A stretch of DNA of 64,000 nt, taken from Fluviicola sp. (GTDB taxonomy: Bacteria; Bacteroidota; Bacteroidia; Flavobacteriales_D; Crocinitomicaceae). The translations under genes and the position numbers were made by a program. Shown one piece after another: positions 7,331 to 14,442 of the stretch. The stretch's first letter is position 1. Each line of letters opens with the position of its first letter. Location of the stretch: NCBI GenBank assembly GCA_002734065.2, contig NVXU02000025.1:1-64000 (forward strand). The letters run 5' to 3'. The notes under the pieces were generated by a model. The model saw only the letters and a program-made list of their open reading frames with translations. It was not told the origin of the DNA and made no database searches.

Positions 7331-7697
7331 GTTACCCCTTAAGATATACTTAATTGATTTATATGTTACTCCTATGTTTTACACTTGACTTTTGTAAAAA
7401 AAACGTTGGTGTAAAAAATGTTACCTCTTAAGATATACTTAATTGATTTATATGTTACTTCTTTGTTTTACACTTGACTTTTGTAAAAAAAAACGTTGGT
7501 GTAAAAAATGTTACCCCTTAAGATATACTTAATTGATTTATATGTTACTTCTTTGTTTTACACTTGACTTTTGTAAAAAAACGTTGGTGTAAAAACATGT
7601 TACCCCTTAAGATATACTTAATTGATTTATATGTTACTACTTTGTTTTACACTTGATTTTTCACAAAAAAGAGTTAGTGTAAAAAATGTTACCCCTT
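7331..7697. repeat. Four tandem ~89-bp iteron-like repeats (probable replication origin)
   Basis: Copies begin at 7331, 7420, 7510 and 7599 with GTTACC(C/T)CTTAAGATATAC, and a partial fifth begins at 7688. Spacing is 89-90 bp. Each unit also contains TTTTACAC and its inverse GTGTAAAA, so every unit can form a hairpin. Copies are nearly identical except in runs of A and a few bases; the fourth differs most near its end. The repeats sit just upstream of a replication-type protein and are followed by an AT-rich stretch (7700-7825), as in iteron-regulated plasmid origins. There is no unique spacer between units, so this is not a CRISPR array. Confidence 0.85.
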
Positions 7698-7825
7698 CGC
7701 GTAATCTTTTCTACATATATAAGATTAGAAATTGTTAAACTTAGCGCATAAAAAGAACCAAAATTAACCGAAAACAACTTCAATAATTTAGTTTGAAATT
7801 GTGTATAAAAACAAACTAATTATGA

Positions 7826-9037
7826 ATGATTCACCGATTATATATTCCCGAAAACTTAAACTTAATAACTCAACTATCCTCAATCCGTGACGAAAAATGG
7901 ATTAAGAAAAATAAATACCGCTATTTTTTCATCTTATCTTCAATACACTATAGAAGAGTAACGAATAAAAGCTATGGTAAAAATTCTTACATCCCTTTAC
8001 ACTACAAACAATTAAGAACAATTGTTAGCCAAAGGCTTGCTAAAACATTCATTGATGACTTAATAAAGGTTGGGGTAATTGAATGTGACAATCACCACAT
8101 TCAAGGTGTTAAATCCCGCGGATATAGGTTTACTGCGGCTTATCGTGATGTTAAAACTAGGGCGTTTGAAAACATTGATGATCATCTTATTTCCCGAATG
8201 AAAAAGCATATTGAAGATGTTGACACTTACGCACTTTCATTAGAACCACATATTAAGCGAATCTATCAATGCATGAAAAGTATTCATCTTGACACAAATG
8301 AAGCTAATAAAGTGTTAAGAAATAAATATGAAAATCAAACAGAAGCACTCGCTCATTCAAAAATTGCTTTAGATTTGATTGAAGATAAATTTTGGTTTTT
8401 TACGCGTGATAATTTTGGAGGTAGAATTCATAGTAATTTAACTACACTACCAAAAGTTGTACGACCATATATCATAGCAAGACATACGTTTACTAATCAA
8501 AAAATTGACCTTACAGAATTGGACATTAAAAATTCTCAACCCATGTTCTTTTTAGCTTATATGAAAACACAAAATGAATGGGATATACCACAATTTGAAA
8601 TACATCAATATGCCAAATTATTAAAAAAAGGCTTTTATGAATTTTTTATGAACGAATTAGGTAACTTTAATCGTGAAGCAGTTAAAACTAATGTGTTTAA
8701 AAAGCTATTCTACAACAAAAGTTACCCTCTCAAACTTACTAAATATGAGAAGGTATTTAAAACTCATTTTCCGATAATGTTTAAAGTTATTACCAAAATC
8801 AAACAAGAAAAACATAATCAATTGGCTCTTAAATTGCAAAAACTTGAAGCAGATTTGATCATTAACATTATTGCAAAGGAATATGTAAAAAAACATCCAC
8901 TTGATTTTATTACGACCATCCACGATTCAATTTTAATCAACAAATTTCACGCAACCAATTTTCAATCAATTATCAAAAGTAAAATTTTAAAAATGTATGG
9001 TGTTGATGCCGAAATTCATCTAAGAAATCTTCATTAG
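7826..9037 (+). CDS. Family-A polymerase-like replication protein (TV-Pol-like)
   Basis: The 403-aa protein has an N-terminal part (about 25-110) that looks like a winged helix. A later part carries the motifs of the palm of superfamily A polymerases: motif A ELDIKNSQP with D233, motif B REAVKTNVFKKLFY with R283, K287 and Y296, and motif C TTIHDSIL with H366 and D367. The stretch GGRIHSNLTTLPK near 198-210 precedes motif A, as in related mobile-element proteins. It lacks the 3'-5' exonuclease domain and the bulk of DNA polymerase I. This arrangement fits the TV-Pol group described from transposons, viruses and bacterial mobile elements. With iteron-like repeats upstream, a role in initiating or performing replication of the element is likely. 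The assignment rests on motifs only. Its end overlaps the convergent XRE gene by 4 bases. Confidence 0.7.
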   Translation: MIHRLYIPENLNLITQLSSIRDEKWIKKNKYRYFFILSSIHYRRVTNKSYGKNSYIPLHYKQLRTIVSQRLAKTFIDDLIKVGVIECDNHHIQGVKSRGYRFTAAYRDVKTRAFENIDDHLISRMKKHIEDVDTYALSLEPHIKRIYQCMKSIHLDTNEANKVLRNKYENQTEALAHSKIALDLIEDKFWFFTRDNFGGRIHSNLTTLPKVVRPYIIARHTFTNQKIDLTELDIKNSQPMFFLAYMKTQNEWDIPQFEIHQYAKLLKKGFYEFFMNELGNFNREAVKTNVFKKLFYNKSYPLKLTKYEKVFKTHFPIMFKVITKIKQEKHNQLALKLQKLEADLIINIIAKEYVKKHPLDFITTIHDSILINKFHATNFQSIIKSKILKMYGVDAEIHLRNLH

Positions 9038-9267
9038 TCGATTTGAAAATCAAACAACTCGCTTGGAGTTATTTCAAGTGCGATGGCTAGTTTAACAACC
9101 ATTTTAATTGAAGTGTTTACTTTTCCTTTTTCAATTCTTCTCAATGATGTGGTTTCAATTGGAATTCTTGATGATAAATCCAACATAGTAAGCCCTTTAT
9201 TCTCTCGCAAACTTCTCAGGTGCTTACCAAAAGCAACTTCTATACGTTTATCATCTTGTTTATCCAT
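9034..9267 (-). CDS. XRE-family regulator
   Basis: This 77-aa Cro/CI-type protein has the HTH in LRSLRENKGLTMLDLSSRIP and TTSLRRIEKGK, with a short C-terminal helix. It lies convergent to the replication gene and divergent from the gene at 9384. A palindromic site at 9352-9370 in the divergent gap is a natural operator candidate. It could control copy number, or the small genes to the right. Confidence 0.85.
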   Translation of the reverse strand: MDKQDDKRIEVAFGKHLRSLRENKGLTMLDLSSRIPIETTSLRRIEKGKVNTSIKMVVKLAIALEITPSELFDFQID

Positions 9268-9351
9268 CTGGAAACAAAGTTACTTGTGTACGCTCACTTA
9301 GTAGCAATCACATTTGTAGTACATATATGACTCTTTTTAGTTTTTATTGAT

Positions 9352-9370
9352 TATATTCGTAACGAATATA
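9352..9370. promoter_or_regulatory. Palindromic operator candidate
   Basis: TATATTCG (9352-9359) is perfectly inverted at 9363-9370 with a TAA centre. It lies 14 bp upstream of the gene at 9384 and about 85 bp upstream of the divergent XRE gene, where a repressor would cover the promoter. Confidence 0.5.
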
Positions 9371-9383
9371 AAAGCCAATAAGC

Positions 9384-9674
9384 ATGAGATTTAGCAAGGA
9401 AAATGAAAAAGGAAAGCTACTTTTTTGGATAGACATAACTATGGAGAAAATAGACCTATCCAAGTATAGTGGTGTAGAAGGAGATTATGGAAATCAATGG
9501 ACTTATACAATTGCCGAGGTACCTAAAGAACTTTGCGAAGACATTACCAAATTAGGTTCAAAACTAAATGTAGATGGTGAACCAATAACACAAGAAGATT
9601 TAGAAAAAGTGATAAATGAGGCGATGAATCAAATTGTTTCATCACAAAGGGCTAATTCTTATTTCCTAAACTAA
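9384..9674 (+). CDS. Small unrecognised element protein (96 aa)
   Basis: The protein is soluble and acidic with a helical C-terminus (EDLEKVINEAMNQIVSSQ). An internal start at residue 20 (9441) is possible and would give a 77-aa protein. It begins a run of four same-strand genes (9384-11205) spaced tightly at first. No family is recognised. Confidence 0.6.
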   Translation: MRFSKENEKGKLLFWIDITMEKIDLSKYSGVEGDYGNQWTYTIAEVPKELCEDITKLGSKLNVDGEPITQEDLEKVINEAMNQIVSSQRANSYFLN

Positions 9675-9704
9675 GTGAAAGGTTTTATTGAGTGTGCTCT
9701 TTTA

Positions 9705-9848
9705 ATGGAAAAGTTAATTTCCATTGTTACTAAAGAAATAAACGATGCGGTAGCAATCAAGGACTATGAAAAATCCGCATACTTACGCTATTTAAAAAAA
9801 GATATCGAATCAAATCTAGACAACCTTAAAAAACGAGAAAGCATATGA
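9705..9848 (+). CDS. Small helical protein (47 aa)
   Basis: The frame MEKLISIVTKEINDAVAIKD continues to a TGA at 9846. It reads as a coiled, charged helix, like UvrB/UvrC-motif-type peptides (KEINDAVAIKDYEKSAYLR), which may be a small protein-protein interaction helix. A GTG at 9675 directly after the previous stop would add 10 residues. The stop overlaps the next start (ATATGA), suggesting translational coupling. Confidence 0.5.
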   Translation: MEKLISIVTKEINDAVAIKDYEKSAYLRYLKKDIESNLDNLKKRESI

Positions 9849-10006
9849 AAAATTATAAGATCACATTCCAATCCGCAAAAGTGACAGCATCATCAAGCCC
9901 TTCAAAAGGTTCTAAAGTTGTTAGTGCAAAAAGTAGTGATGAAGCAATTAACAAAATCATTTCAATGTATTCAAGTATTGAAATTCTTAATGTTGAAAAA
10001 CTTTAA
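9845..10006 (+). CDS. Small basic protein (53 aa)
   Basis: The frame MKNYKITFQSAKVTASSSPS runs to TAA at 10004-10006. It overlaps the end of the preceding small gene by 4 bases, which supports it as a coupled member of the same operon. The predicted fold has a short strand, a Ser/Lys-rich linker and a helix. The function is unknown. The inverted repeat starting at 10007 directly abuts its stop codon. Confidence 0.5.
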   Translation: MKNYKITFQSAKVTASSSPSKGSKVVSAKSSDEAINKIISMYSSIEILNVEKL

Positions 10007-10125
10007 ACTACTTCTAAAGAAGTTGTTTAACGCACGTAAGAAAGTTAAAAAAACAATTCAAAACACCCAAGAAAGTGTTTTGTGAAAACCATTATTCAAT
10101 TCAATACAACTTCTTTAGAAGTAGT
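10007..10125. repeat. 20-bp inverted repeat enclosing a second nested hairpin
   Basis: ACTACTTCTAAAGAAGTTGT at 10007-10026 is perfectly inverted at 10106-10125. Inside it, CAAAACAC (10059-10066) pairs with GTGTTTTG (10075-10082) around eight bases. The structure lies between the small genes and the start at 10141. It may be an mRNA structure, an attenuator, or recombination sites flanking a 79-bp invertible segment; see findings. Confidence 0.8.
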
Positions 10126-10140
10126 ATTGAAATTACTACT

Positions 10141-11205
10141 ATGCACGATTTTGAACAACTCCTTCAAGGAAAGTTGCTAAAGGCAACAATAAACGAAAAT
10201 AGTACAGTTTTCTCCTTAAATGTATTAGTGCCGAAAAACACTAATACATACCCTGTTGAAGATGTTCCTTTGTTTGAGCCTATAATAGTTGAAATAAGAA
10301 TTCATAAGTTGTTTATTGGGACATTGGAAAACTCAACAATGAAAACAAAATTAGAAGAAGATAATATTATTCTTTCAACTTTTGAAGGAAAGGTATTTCA
10401 AGGTGATTTTGGTAGCCCAGAACAACATAACGTTGACGACATAGATTTTCCATCATTTATAAATGTTCAATTCACTCCATCACACTTAAACACTCCTTTC
10501 TACGAATTAGAATTAGTATTACCAATAGGAGAAAATATGCCATTCATTAAAATCGTGTTTAACCATTTTGAAGTTAAAAACAATAATGGTAAAAAATTAA
10601 ACTATCATAATCTAACAAGTGCTTTAAAAATATATTACGCTGATGGTTTTGTATCAACGAAAGATCGGATGAAATGGGATTGGGAAATACTACATGGGAT
10701 TAAGAATAGCCCAGAGTTTTATTCAAATAAACTTAGTAATAACTATTGGTTTAAACATCAATTTAACACCATTCTTGGCGAACCCAAAATTGACAAATCT
10801 TTTGGTGAGTTAACTCTCCCATGTTGGATAGAAATTGAAGAAAACTCCATCCAATATGATGATTATGGAAGTTTGATTGATATTAAATTTATCAATGCTA
10901 CAAAGTGCAAACATGAATTATTAGAGAATAAGATTTATGTGTGGTTGCCTTCCGAAGACACTTTCGCGATGCTTACGTTGATTACAAATGAATTGATTAA
11001 TTGTGAAGTTAGTGACCCGTTTAAACATATAATTAATTTGTATTTCTCGAAGTGGATACCGTGTGACATAATAAATACAACACTTGTATATGACTTAAAA
11101 CGTGTAGTGAAAAGTGATGATAAATTATCCGAACACTCAGGAAGGGAACTTTTTTTTAAGAATATTGAAACTATTATCGAAGACAGAAATTTAACCTTAG
11201 TGTAA
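10141..11205 (+). CDS. Unrecognised element protein (354 aa)
   Basis: The start at 10141 (MHDFEQLLQGKLLKAT) is chosen because the longer frame begins with a GTG inside a hairpin arm and its first 22 residues look non-coding. The protein is soluble, acidic and strand-rich, with no signal peptide, transmembrane segment or catalytic motif that I can name. Residues such as FEGKVFQGDFGSPEQ and KWDWEILHGIKNSPEF may mark conserved turns. The upstream nested inverted repeats may control its expression. It could be cargo of the element. Confidence 0.7.
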   Translation: MHDFEQLLQGKLLKATINENSTVFSLNVLVPKNTNTYPVEDVPLFEPIIVEIRIHKLFIGTLENSTMKTKLEEDNIILSTFEGKVFQGDFGSPEQHNVDDIDFPSFINVQFTPSHLNTPFYELELVLPIGENMPFIKIVFNHFEVKNNNGKKLNYHNLTSALKIYYADGFVSTKDRMKWDWEILHGIKNSPEFYSNKLSNNYWFKHQFNTILGEPKIDKSFGELTLPCWIEIEENSIQYDDYGSLIDIKFINATKCKHELLENKIYVWLPSEDTFAMLTLITNELINCEVSDPFKHIINLYFSKWIPCDIINTTLVYDLKRVVKSDDKLSEHSGRELFFKNIETIIEDRNLTLV

Positions 11206-11309
11206 GTTTAAAACTTACTTGACCATTCAATATTTATAGAAATCAAAACACACTTCCAAGATTTGAAAAATGCGTTCTTAGAAGCGTGTAATTGAACTTT
11301 ATTATGATG

Positions 11310-12191
11310 TTAGGTTATTGAGCCTAAGGGATGATTAATAATGTATTGATATTCATATTTAATGATTTTATTCAACATAAGAGTAGTGTTCTCAAGTGCA
11401 TTAAAAACATTACCCTCAAGACAATATCTATCATAGATTTGAAATAAATCAACTAAATGTTCTTCACCAATCTTTCGAGAAACGTTAACCTTCATATAGT
11501 TGGCATAACCATTTAAATCATCATGATTAATGTAGCTTGAATTTATTTCAAGGTGATAATTTTTTACTATATGATCTATGGATAGAAAAAAGAAATAACT
11601 AGAAAAATTTTGCTTTGACGATAACCGTTCTTTTTTTTGTATTAGGTTAAATCTTTCCACAGTTTTTTCAGAATCAATAGCCTTAATGATTTGTTGCAAA
11701 TTATAAAGACCTAGATTCTCAAAAAATGAAATTGCCTTTTGTTTTATGATTTCATATTTCCCATTTTTATAGCTATCAGCCCATTCTAATTCAGTATTGA
11801 TTTCAATATCGAGTTCCAATATTTCAACCCCAACCTCTCTCAACCAAAGTGAGAAGTTGTAGCCATTTTTTTCACTCAGATACATGGTACTTTGAAAAAG
11901 CCCAAGTTTTGTATTTTCAAGGTGTGCAACAAAATCATCGTTAAAATGAAATAATATGTGTTCTTTTTTTAGTTGGATTTCTTTAACTATAAATTTCAAA
12001 ATCATCGAAAAGTTTTCTGTTAATCCGTGAATATCTACACACATTTCATAATCTCCACGCTCAAAGGCAATTGATTCAATTTCTTGTTGATATTGATATT
12101 CTTCATCCATTAGTTCACAAATCTTAATTAGCTTTTTCTCAGTTGAAAAAGTAGGGTTATCTAGTATTTTATTGTAATTTAATTGTATCAT
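11310..12191 (-). CDS. Unrecognised helical element protein (293 aa)
   Basis: The protein is mostly helical and charged, with many Glu, Lys and Ile residues and no membrane segment. It starts directly after the stop of the excisionase-like gene (zero spacing), so the two form an operon, and it reads toward the convergent gene ending at 11205. The place next to an excisionase-like HTH and the integrase suggests a part in maintenance or mobility. I recognise no domain. Confidence 0.7.
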   Translation of the reverse strand: MIQLNYNKILDNPTFSTEKKLIKICELMDEEYQYQQEIESIAFERGDYEMCVDIHGLTENFSMILKFIVKEIQLKKEHILFHFNDDFVAHLENTKLGLFQSTMYLSEKNGYNFSLWLREVGVEILELDIEINTELEWADSYKNGKYEIIKQKAISFFENLGLYNLQQIIKAIDSEKTVERFNLIQKKERLSSKQNFSSYFFFLSIDHIVKNYHLEINSSYINHDDLNGYANYMKVNVSRKIGEEHLVDLFQIYDRYCLEGNVFNALENTTLMLNKIIKYEYQYIINHPLGSIT

Positions 12192-12437
12192 TTAAAATTT
12201 ATTTTGCCATTCTTTACGAATGGAATTGTTAGTAAAATTTGTAGGTTCTACCCTACATTCATTTATGTAAGTTCTTAGCCTGCTTTCTTCAAAACAAAGC
12301 CTACCACCAATTTTAATATGTGGTAATTTCCCAGCTCTAGTCATCTTGTAAACATGATCTACCGATAATCCGAGCCAACTTGACGCTTGTTTGATATTCC
12401 AGAATTCACATTTTGGAATAATATTGTTGTTTTGCAT
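12192..12437 (-). CDS. Excisionase-like HTH protein
   Basis: This 81-aa protein matches the MerR-like HTH_17/excisionase pattern: FWNIKQASSWLGLSVDHVYK, then AGKLPHIKIGGRLCF and a helix RLRTYINEC. Such proteins bend DNA at attachment sites and steer an integrase toward excision. It is located between the integrase and an unknown gene. It may also act as a simple transcription regulator. Confidence 0.8.
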   Translation of the reverse strand: MQNNNIIPKCEFWNIKQASSWLGLSVDHVYKMTRAGKLPHIKIGGRLCFEESRLRTYINECRVEPTNFTNNSIRKEWQNKF

Positions 12438-12825
12438 TCATTTCTATTGAATTTTAGCGAGTTTAAAGGCACTCGTAGCCTTTTAAGCAATTGATTTAAA
12501 CTATGGAGGTATTCTTATCCAATCACCATTAAAAGAATAATGGTGGCTTGAAAACAATAATTCAAATCGAATGCTAATTAAAAGTGTTCGATTAACACTT
12601 CCAATTAGCACAAGTAAATTGAGCGAATCAGAAGCTACTTTTAAACAACACCAAATTGTTATTACAGCATGGATGAAAGTGTGTACCATGTTGTATTATT
12701 GCAGAGAAACAAAAAATAGTTTAAACTTTTGGATCAGTACCAATCCATTACACACGAACAAATACAGTTATCGTGTTGATAATTAGTATTTTAAAAAAAC
12801 TTGAGAAAATTTTAGAATTAACCTT
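12438..12825. other. Gap between excisionase-like gene and integrase
   Basis: The gap of 388 bases holds TTTAAAGGC (near 12470) and GCCTTTTAA (near 12480), a likely hairpin, and a CACCATT/AATGGTG dyad near 12525-12545. One short plus-strand frame (12571-12786) is listed separately. Nothing else stands out. Confidence 0.5.
12571..12786 (+). CDS. Possible small protein (71 aa), weak
   Basis: The frame MLIKSVRLTLPISTSKLSES to RVDN reads as a plausible soluble peptide. No start signal is clear, and a minus-strand frame covers the same bases. Kept as tentative. Confidence 0.25.
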   Translation: MLIKSVRLTLPISTSKLSESEATFKQHQIVITAWMKVCTMLYYCRETKNSLNFWISTNPLHTNKYSYRVDN

Positions 12826-14007
12826 TTAAAGACTTGGTCGAGAGTATAGTGAACGTATTAATGAACTAGTTTCAAGACGGGAATAGTGAAGTGTACTTTT
12901 AATATCGCGGTGACCTAAAAGCGATTTAATTGTATGTAATTCTACTCCATTATTCCTTGACATAACACCAAAGGTATGGCGACCTTTGTGCATTGTAATG
13001 TTCCTCTCGTTTAATGATGGCATATTTGCCTCTTTGAATACTTTCTTCAGAGTTCTATTGCAACTACCATTATGGGATGAAATATTAAACACCTTTTGTT
13101 TTTCGTTCCTTCGTTCCCCTAAAATTTTCAGTGTGGAATCTAGAATAGGTATATTTAGAACAACACCAGTTTTGCGTTGCTTAATTTTAATCAAGTAAAC
13201 ATCCTCTTTTCCATGAGGGTTATCAACTTTGTAGATATCTCCCCACTTTAGATTATAACAATCCGAATACCTCAACCCAACTAAACAAGTAAAGACGAAT
13301 GCTTTTTTAGTTTCATTGAAATCTTTGATTTGACTTGTGTGATTGTTAAGTTTTCTAATCTCATCAATTGTGAGTGTATGCATTATTTTACTTTCTCTAT
13401 CATCTTTAGGAATCCCTTTGACGAAAAGTGTAAAATCCTCTGTTATTAACCCTTGTTTGTGAGCTTCTTTAATTGCACTTTGAAACTTTAAATAGTATAG
13501 CCTTATCGTCGAAAATTGTAATGTTTTGACCCTTTTTAATCGTTCATGTTCTATACCTTGTAGCAAATTCAATCGTTCATCAATTGTGTTAGGATGAAGT
13601 GATTTTAAATAATCTAAAAAATGTTGACACAACTCAGAACCTATGCGTTTAAACATAACTTTTGAACCAAAGCATTTTTCAAAATGCTTAATGCAATTAA
13701 TCCATATACTCTTAGTGCTTGGGTTTAATTTTGTATTACTAAAATCACAAAAGAACTCATTAAAAAGTGCATTCCGCTTAAGTTCCAAGCTGTTTAATTC
13801 AGTAACACCATGCTTTAAATAATGTGATTCTTTTAGGTAGCCTTCACGAGTAGCACTTGCTATTTTTTCTTTCCTTAACGATTTAGGTTCGTTTTGATAC
13901 AATCTATAATCCGAAGTTTTCGTGAATCTTTTACCGTTTATGTAGAAATCGAAATACAATGAAACATCACCATTTTTCAATTTTCGTTCTCTTAATTTTA
14001 CCGCCAT
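12826..14007 (-). CDS. Tyrosine site-specific integrase
   Basis: The 393-aa protein has the Bacteroidota arm-binding N-terminus (KLRERKLKNGDVSLYFDFYING), a SAM-like core-binding domain (about 100-210) and a catalytic domain. The catalytic domain has R in VGLRYSDCYNLKWGD (near 255), K in KIKQRKTGVVLNIP, HKGRHTFG (near 340-347), GHRDIKSTLHY with final tyrosine, and the SR after it. It cuts and rejoins DNA at att sites. Its 5' end lies about 190 bp from attR, the usual place for an integrase of an inserted element. The target here is the lysS 3' coding region rather than a tRNA gene. Confidence 0.95.
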   Translation of the reverse strand: MAVKLRERKLKNGDVSLYFDFYINGKRFTKTSDYRLYQNEPKSLRKEKIASATREGYLKESHYLKHGVTELNSLELKRNALFNEFFCDFSNTKLNPSTKSIWINCIKHFEKCFGSKVMFKRIGSELCQHFLDYLKSLHPNTIDERLNLLQGIEHERLKRVKTLQFSTIRLYYLKFQSAIKEAHKQGLITEDFTLFVKGIPKDDRESKIMHTLTIDEIRKLNNHTSQIKDFNETKKAFVFTCLVGLRYSDCYNLKWGDIYKVDNPHGKEDVYLIKIKQRKTGVVLNIPILDSTLKILGERRNEKQKVFNISSHNGSCNRTLKKVFKEANMPSLNERNITMHKGRHTFGVMSRNNGVELHTIKSLLGHRDIKSTLHYSRLETSSLIRSLYSRPSL

Positions 14008-14138
14008 ATTGCAAATTTCCGCGTAATTAATATAAACACAAAGCGAATAACTTGTATTGACTTAATTGAACTAAATTAAACCAAATGATCAATTTGCAAT
14101 TGGGTTTAAATTAGGATGTTTTGGTCATTGATTGTGTT

Positions 14139-14152
14139 CTTATTTGTTACTC
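14139..14152. repeat. Subterminal 14-bp direct repeat, right copy
   Basis: CTTATTTGTTACTC matches 2163-2176. It lies between the integrase start and attR, 50 bp from the att segment, where integrase arm sites usually lie. Confidence 0.45.
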
Positions 14153-14199
14153 AATATAACACAGTGTTTTAAGTTGTTGATATTCATTGTTTTATAATA

Positions 14200-14442
14200 G
14201 TGGTTTTGTTTTTCCCTCAAATGAAACCAGAAGTGTTTGGAAAACAAGGTCCAACCTTGACGGAGAATGAGAAAATCATCTTTGACATTCTTGCAAAAGA
14301 AGAATCAATGGGCTTGTCGGAGCTCAAGTCACAAGCGGGATTGAGCGGCAAGCAATGGGATAAAGGCATCAAAGGGTTGACCAAAAATGGCGTTGCGAAA
14401 GTGACGAAGAATGAGGAAGGGCTGTTTGTGGAAGTGGTTTAA
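14200..14442 (+). pseudogene. lysS: Displaced native 3' end of lysS
   Basis: Reading in frame, VLFFPQMKPEVFG, then LTENEKIIFDIL, LSGKQWDKGIKGL and VTKNEEGLFVEVV align with the last 80 codons of the intact lysS at 1811-2053. No start region, catalytic domain or promoter is present, although a GTG happens to precede it. This is the stub left when the element entered lysS and supplied its own tail. It ends in a 4-base overlap with the convergent DUF1501 gene, which was the original downstream neighbour. If the element were excised, this tail would rejoin lysS. Confidence 0.92.
14202..14241. repeat. attR (right attachment site)
   Basis: This is the right copy of the 40-bp near-identical direct repeat. 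The 23-bp perfect core occupies 14212-14234. Sequence to the right continues as the native lysS tail, while sequence to the left belongs to the element. Confidence 0.88.

Larger units (their letters stand above)
1813..14241. mobile_element. Integrated element in the 3' part of lysS (about 12.4 kb)
   Basis: The boundaries are set by a near-identical 40-bp direct repeat at 1813-1852 and 14202-14241. The element lies between a complete lysS and an orphan duplicate of the lysS tail, with a tyrosine integrase reading away from the right junction. Its content is a restriction-modification locus, iteron-like repeats, a family-A polymerase-like replication protein, XRE regulators, an excisionase-like HTH protein, a small second recombinase and unknown genes. 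It is visibly more AT-rich than the flanks. I see no relaxase, coupling protein, type IV secretion, capsid or terminase genes. An integrated plasmid or small integrative element is therefore more likely than a conjugative element or a complete prophage. Confidence 0.9.

Noticed and set aside
7331-7697. CRISPR array
   Set aside because: The repeats are 89-90 bp long and follow each other without unique spacers, and no cas genes are near.
10075-10140. Start of the 10141 gene at GTG 10075
   Set aside because: The GTG lies in a hairpin arm and the 22 added residues overlap an inverted repeat; the ATG at 10141 is simpler.
1813-14241. Complete prophage or conjugative transposon
   Set aside because: No capsid, tail, terminase, relaxase, coupling protein or type IV secretion genes are visible in the element.
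14200-14442. Independent small gene starting at GTG 14200
   Set aside because: It aligns only with the last part of lysS and starts in the middle of the conserved motif, so it is a displaced 3' end.
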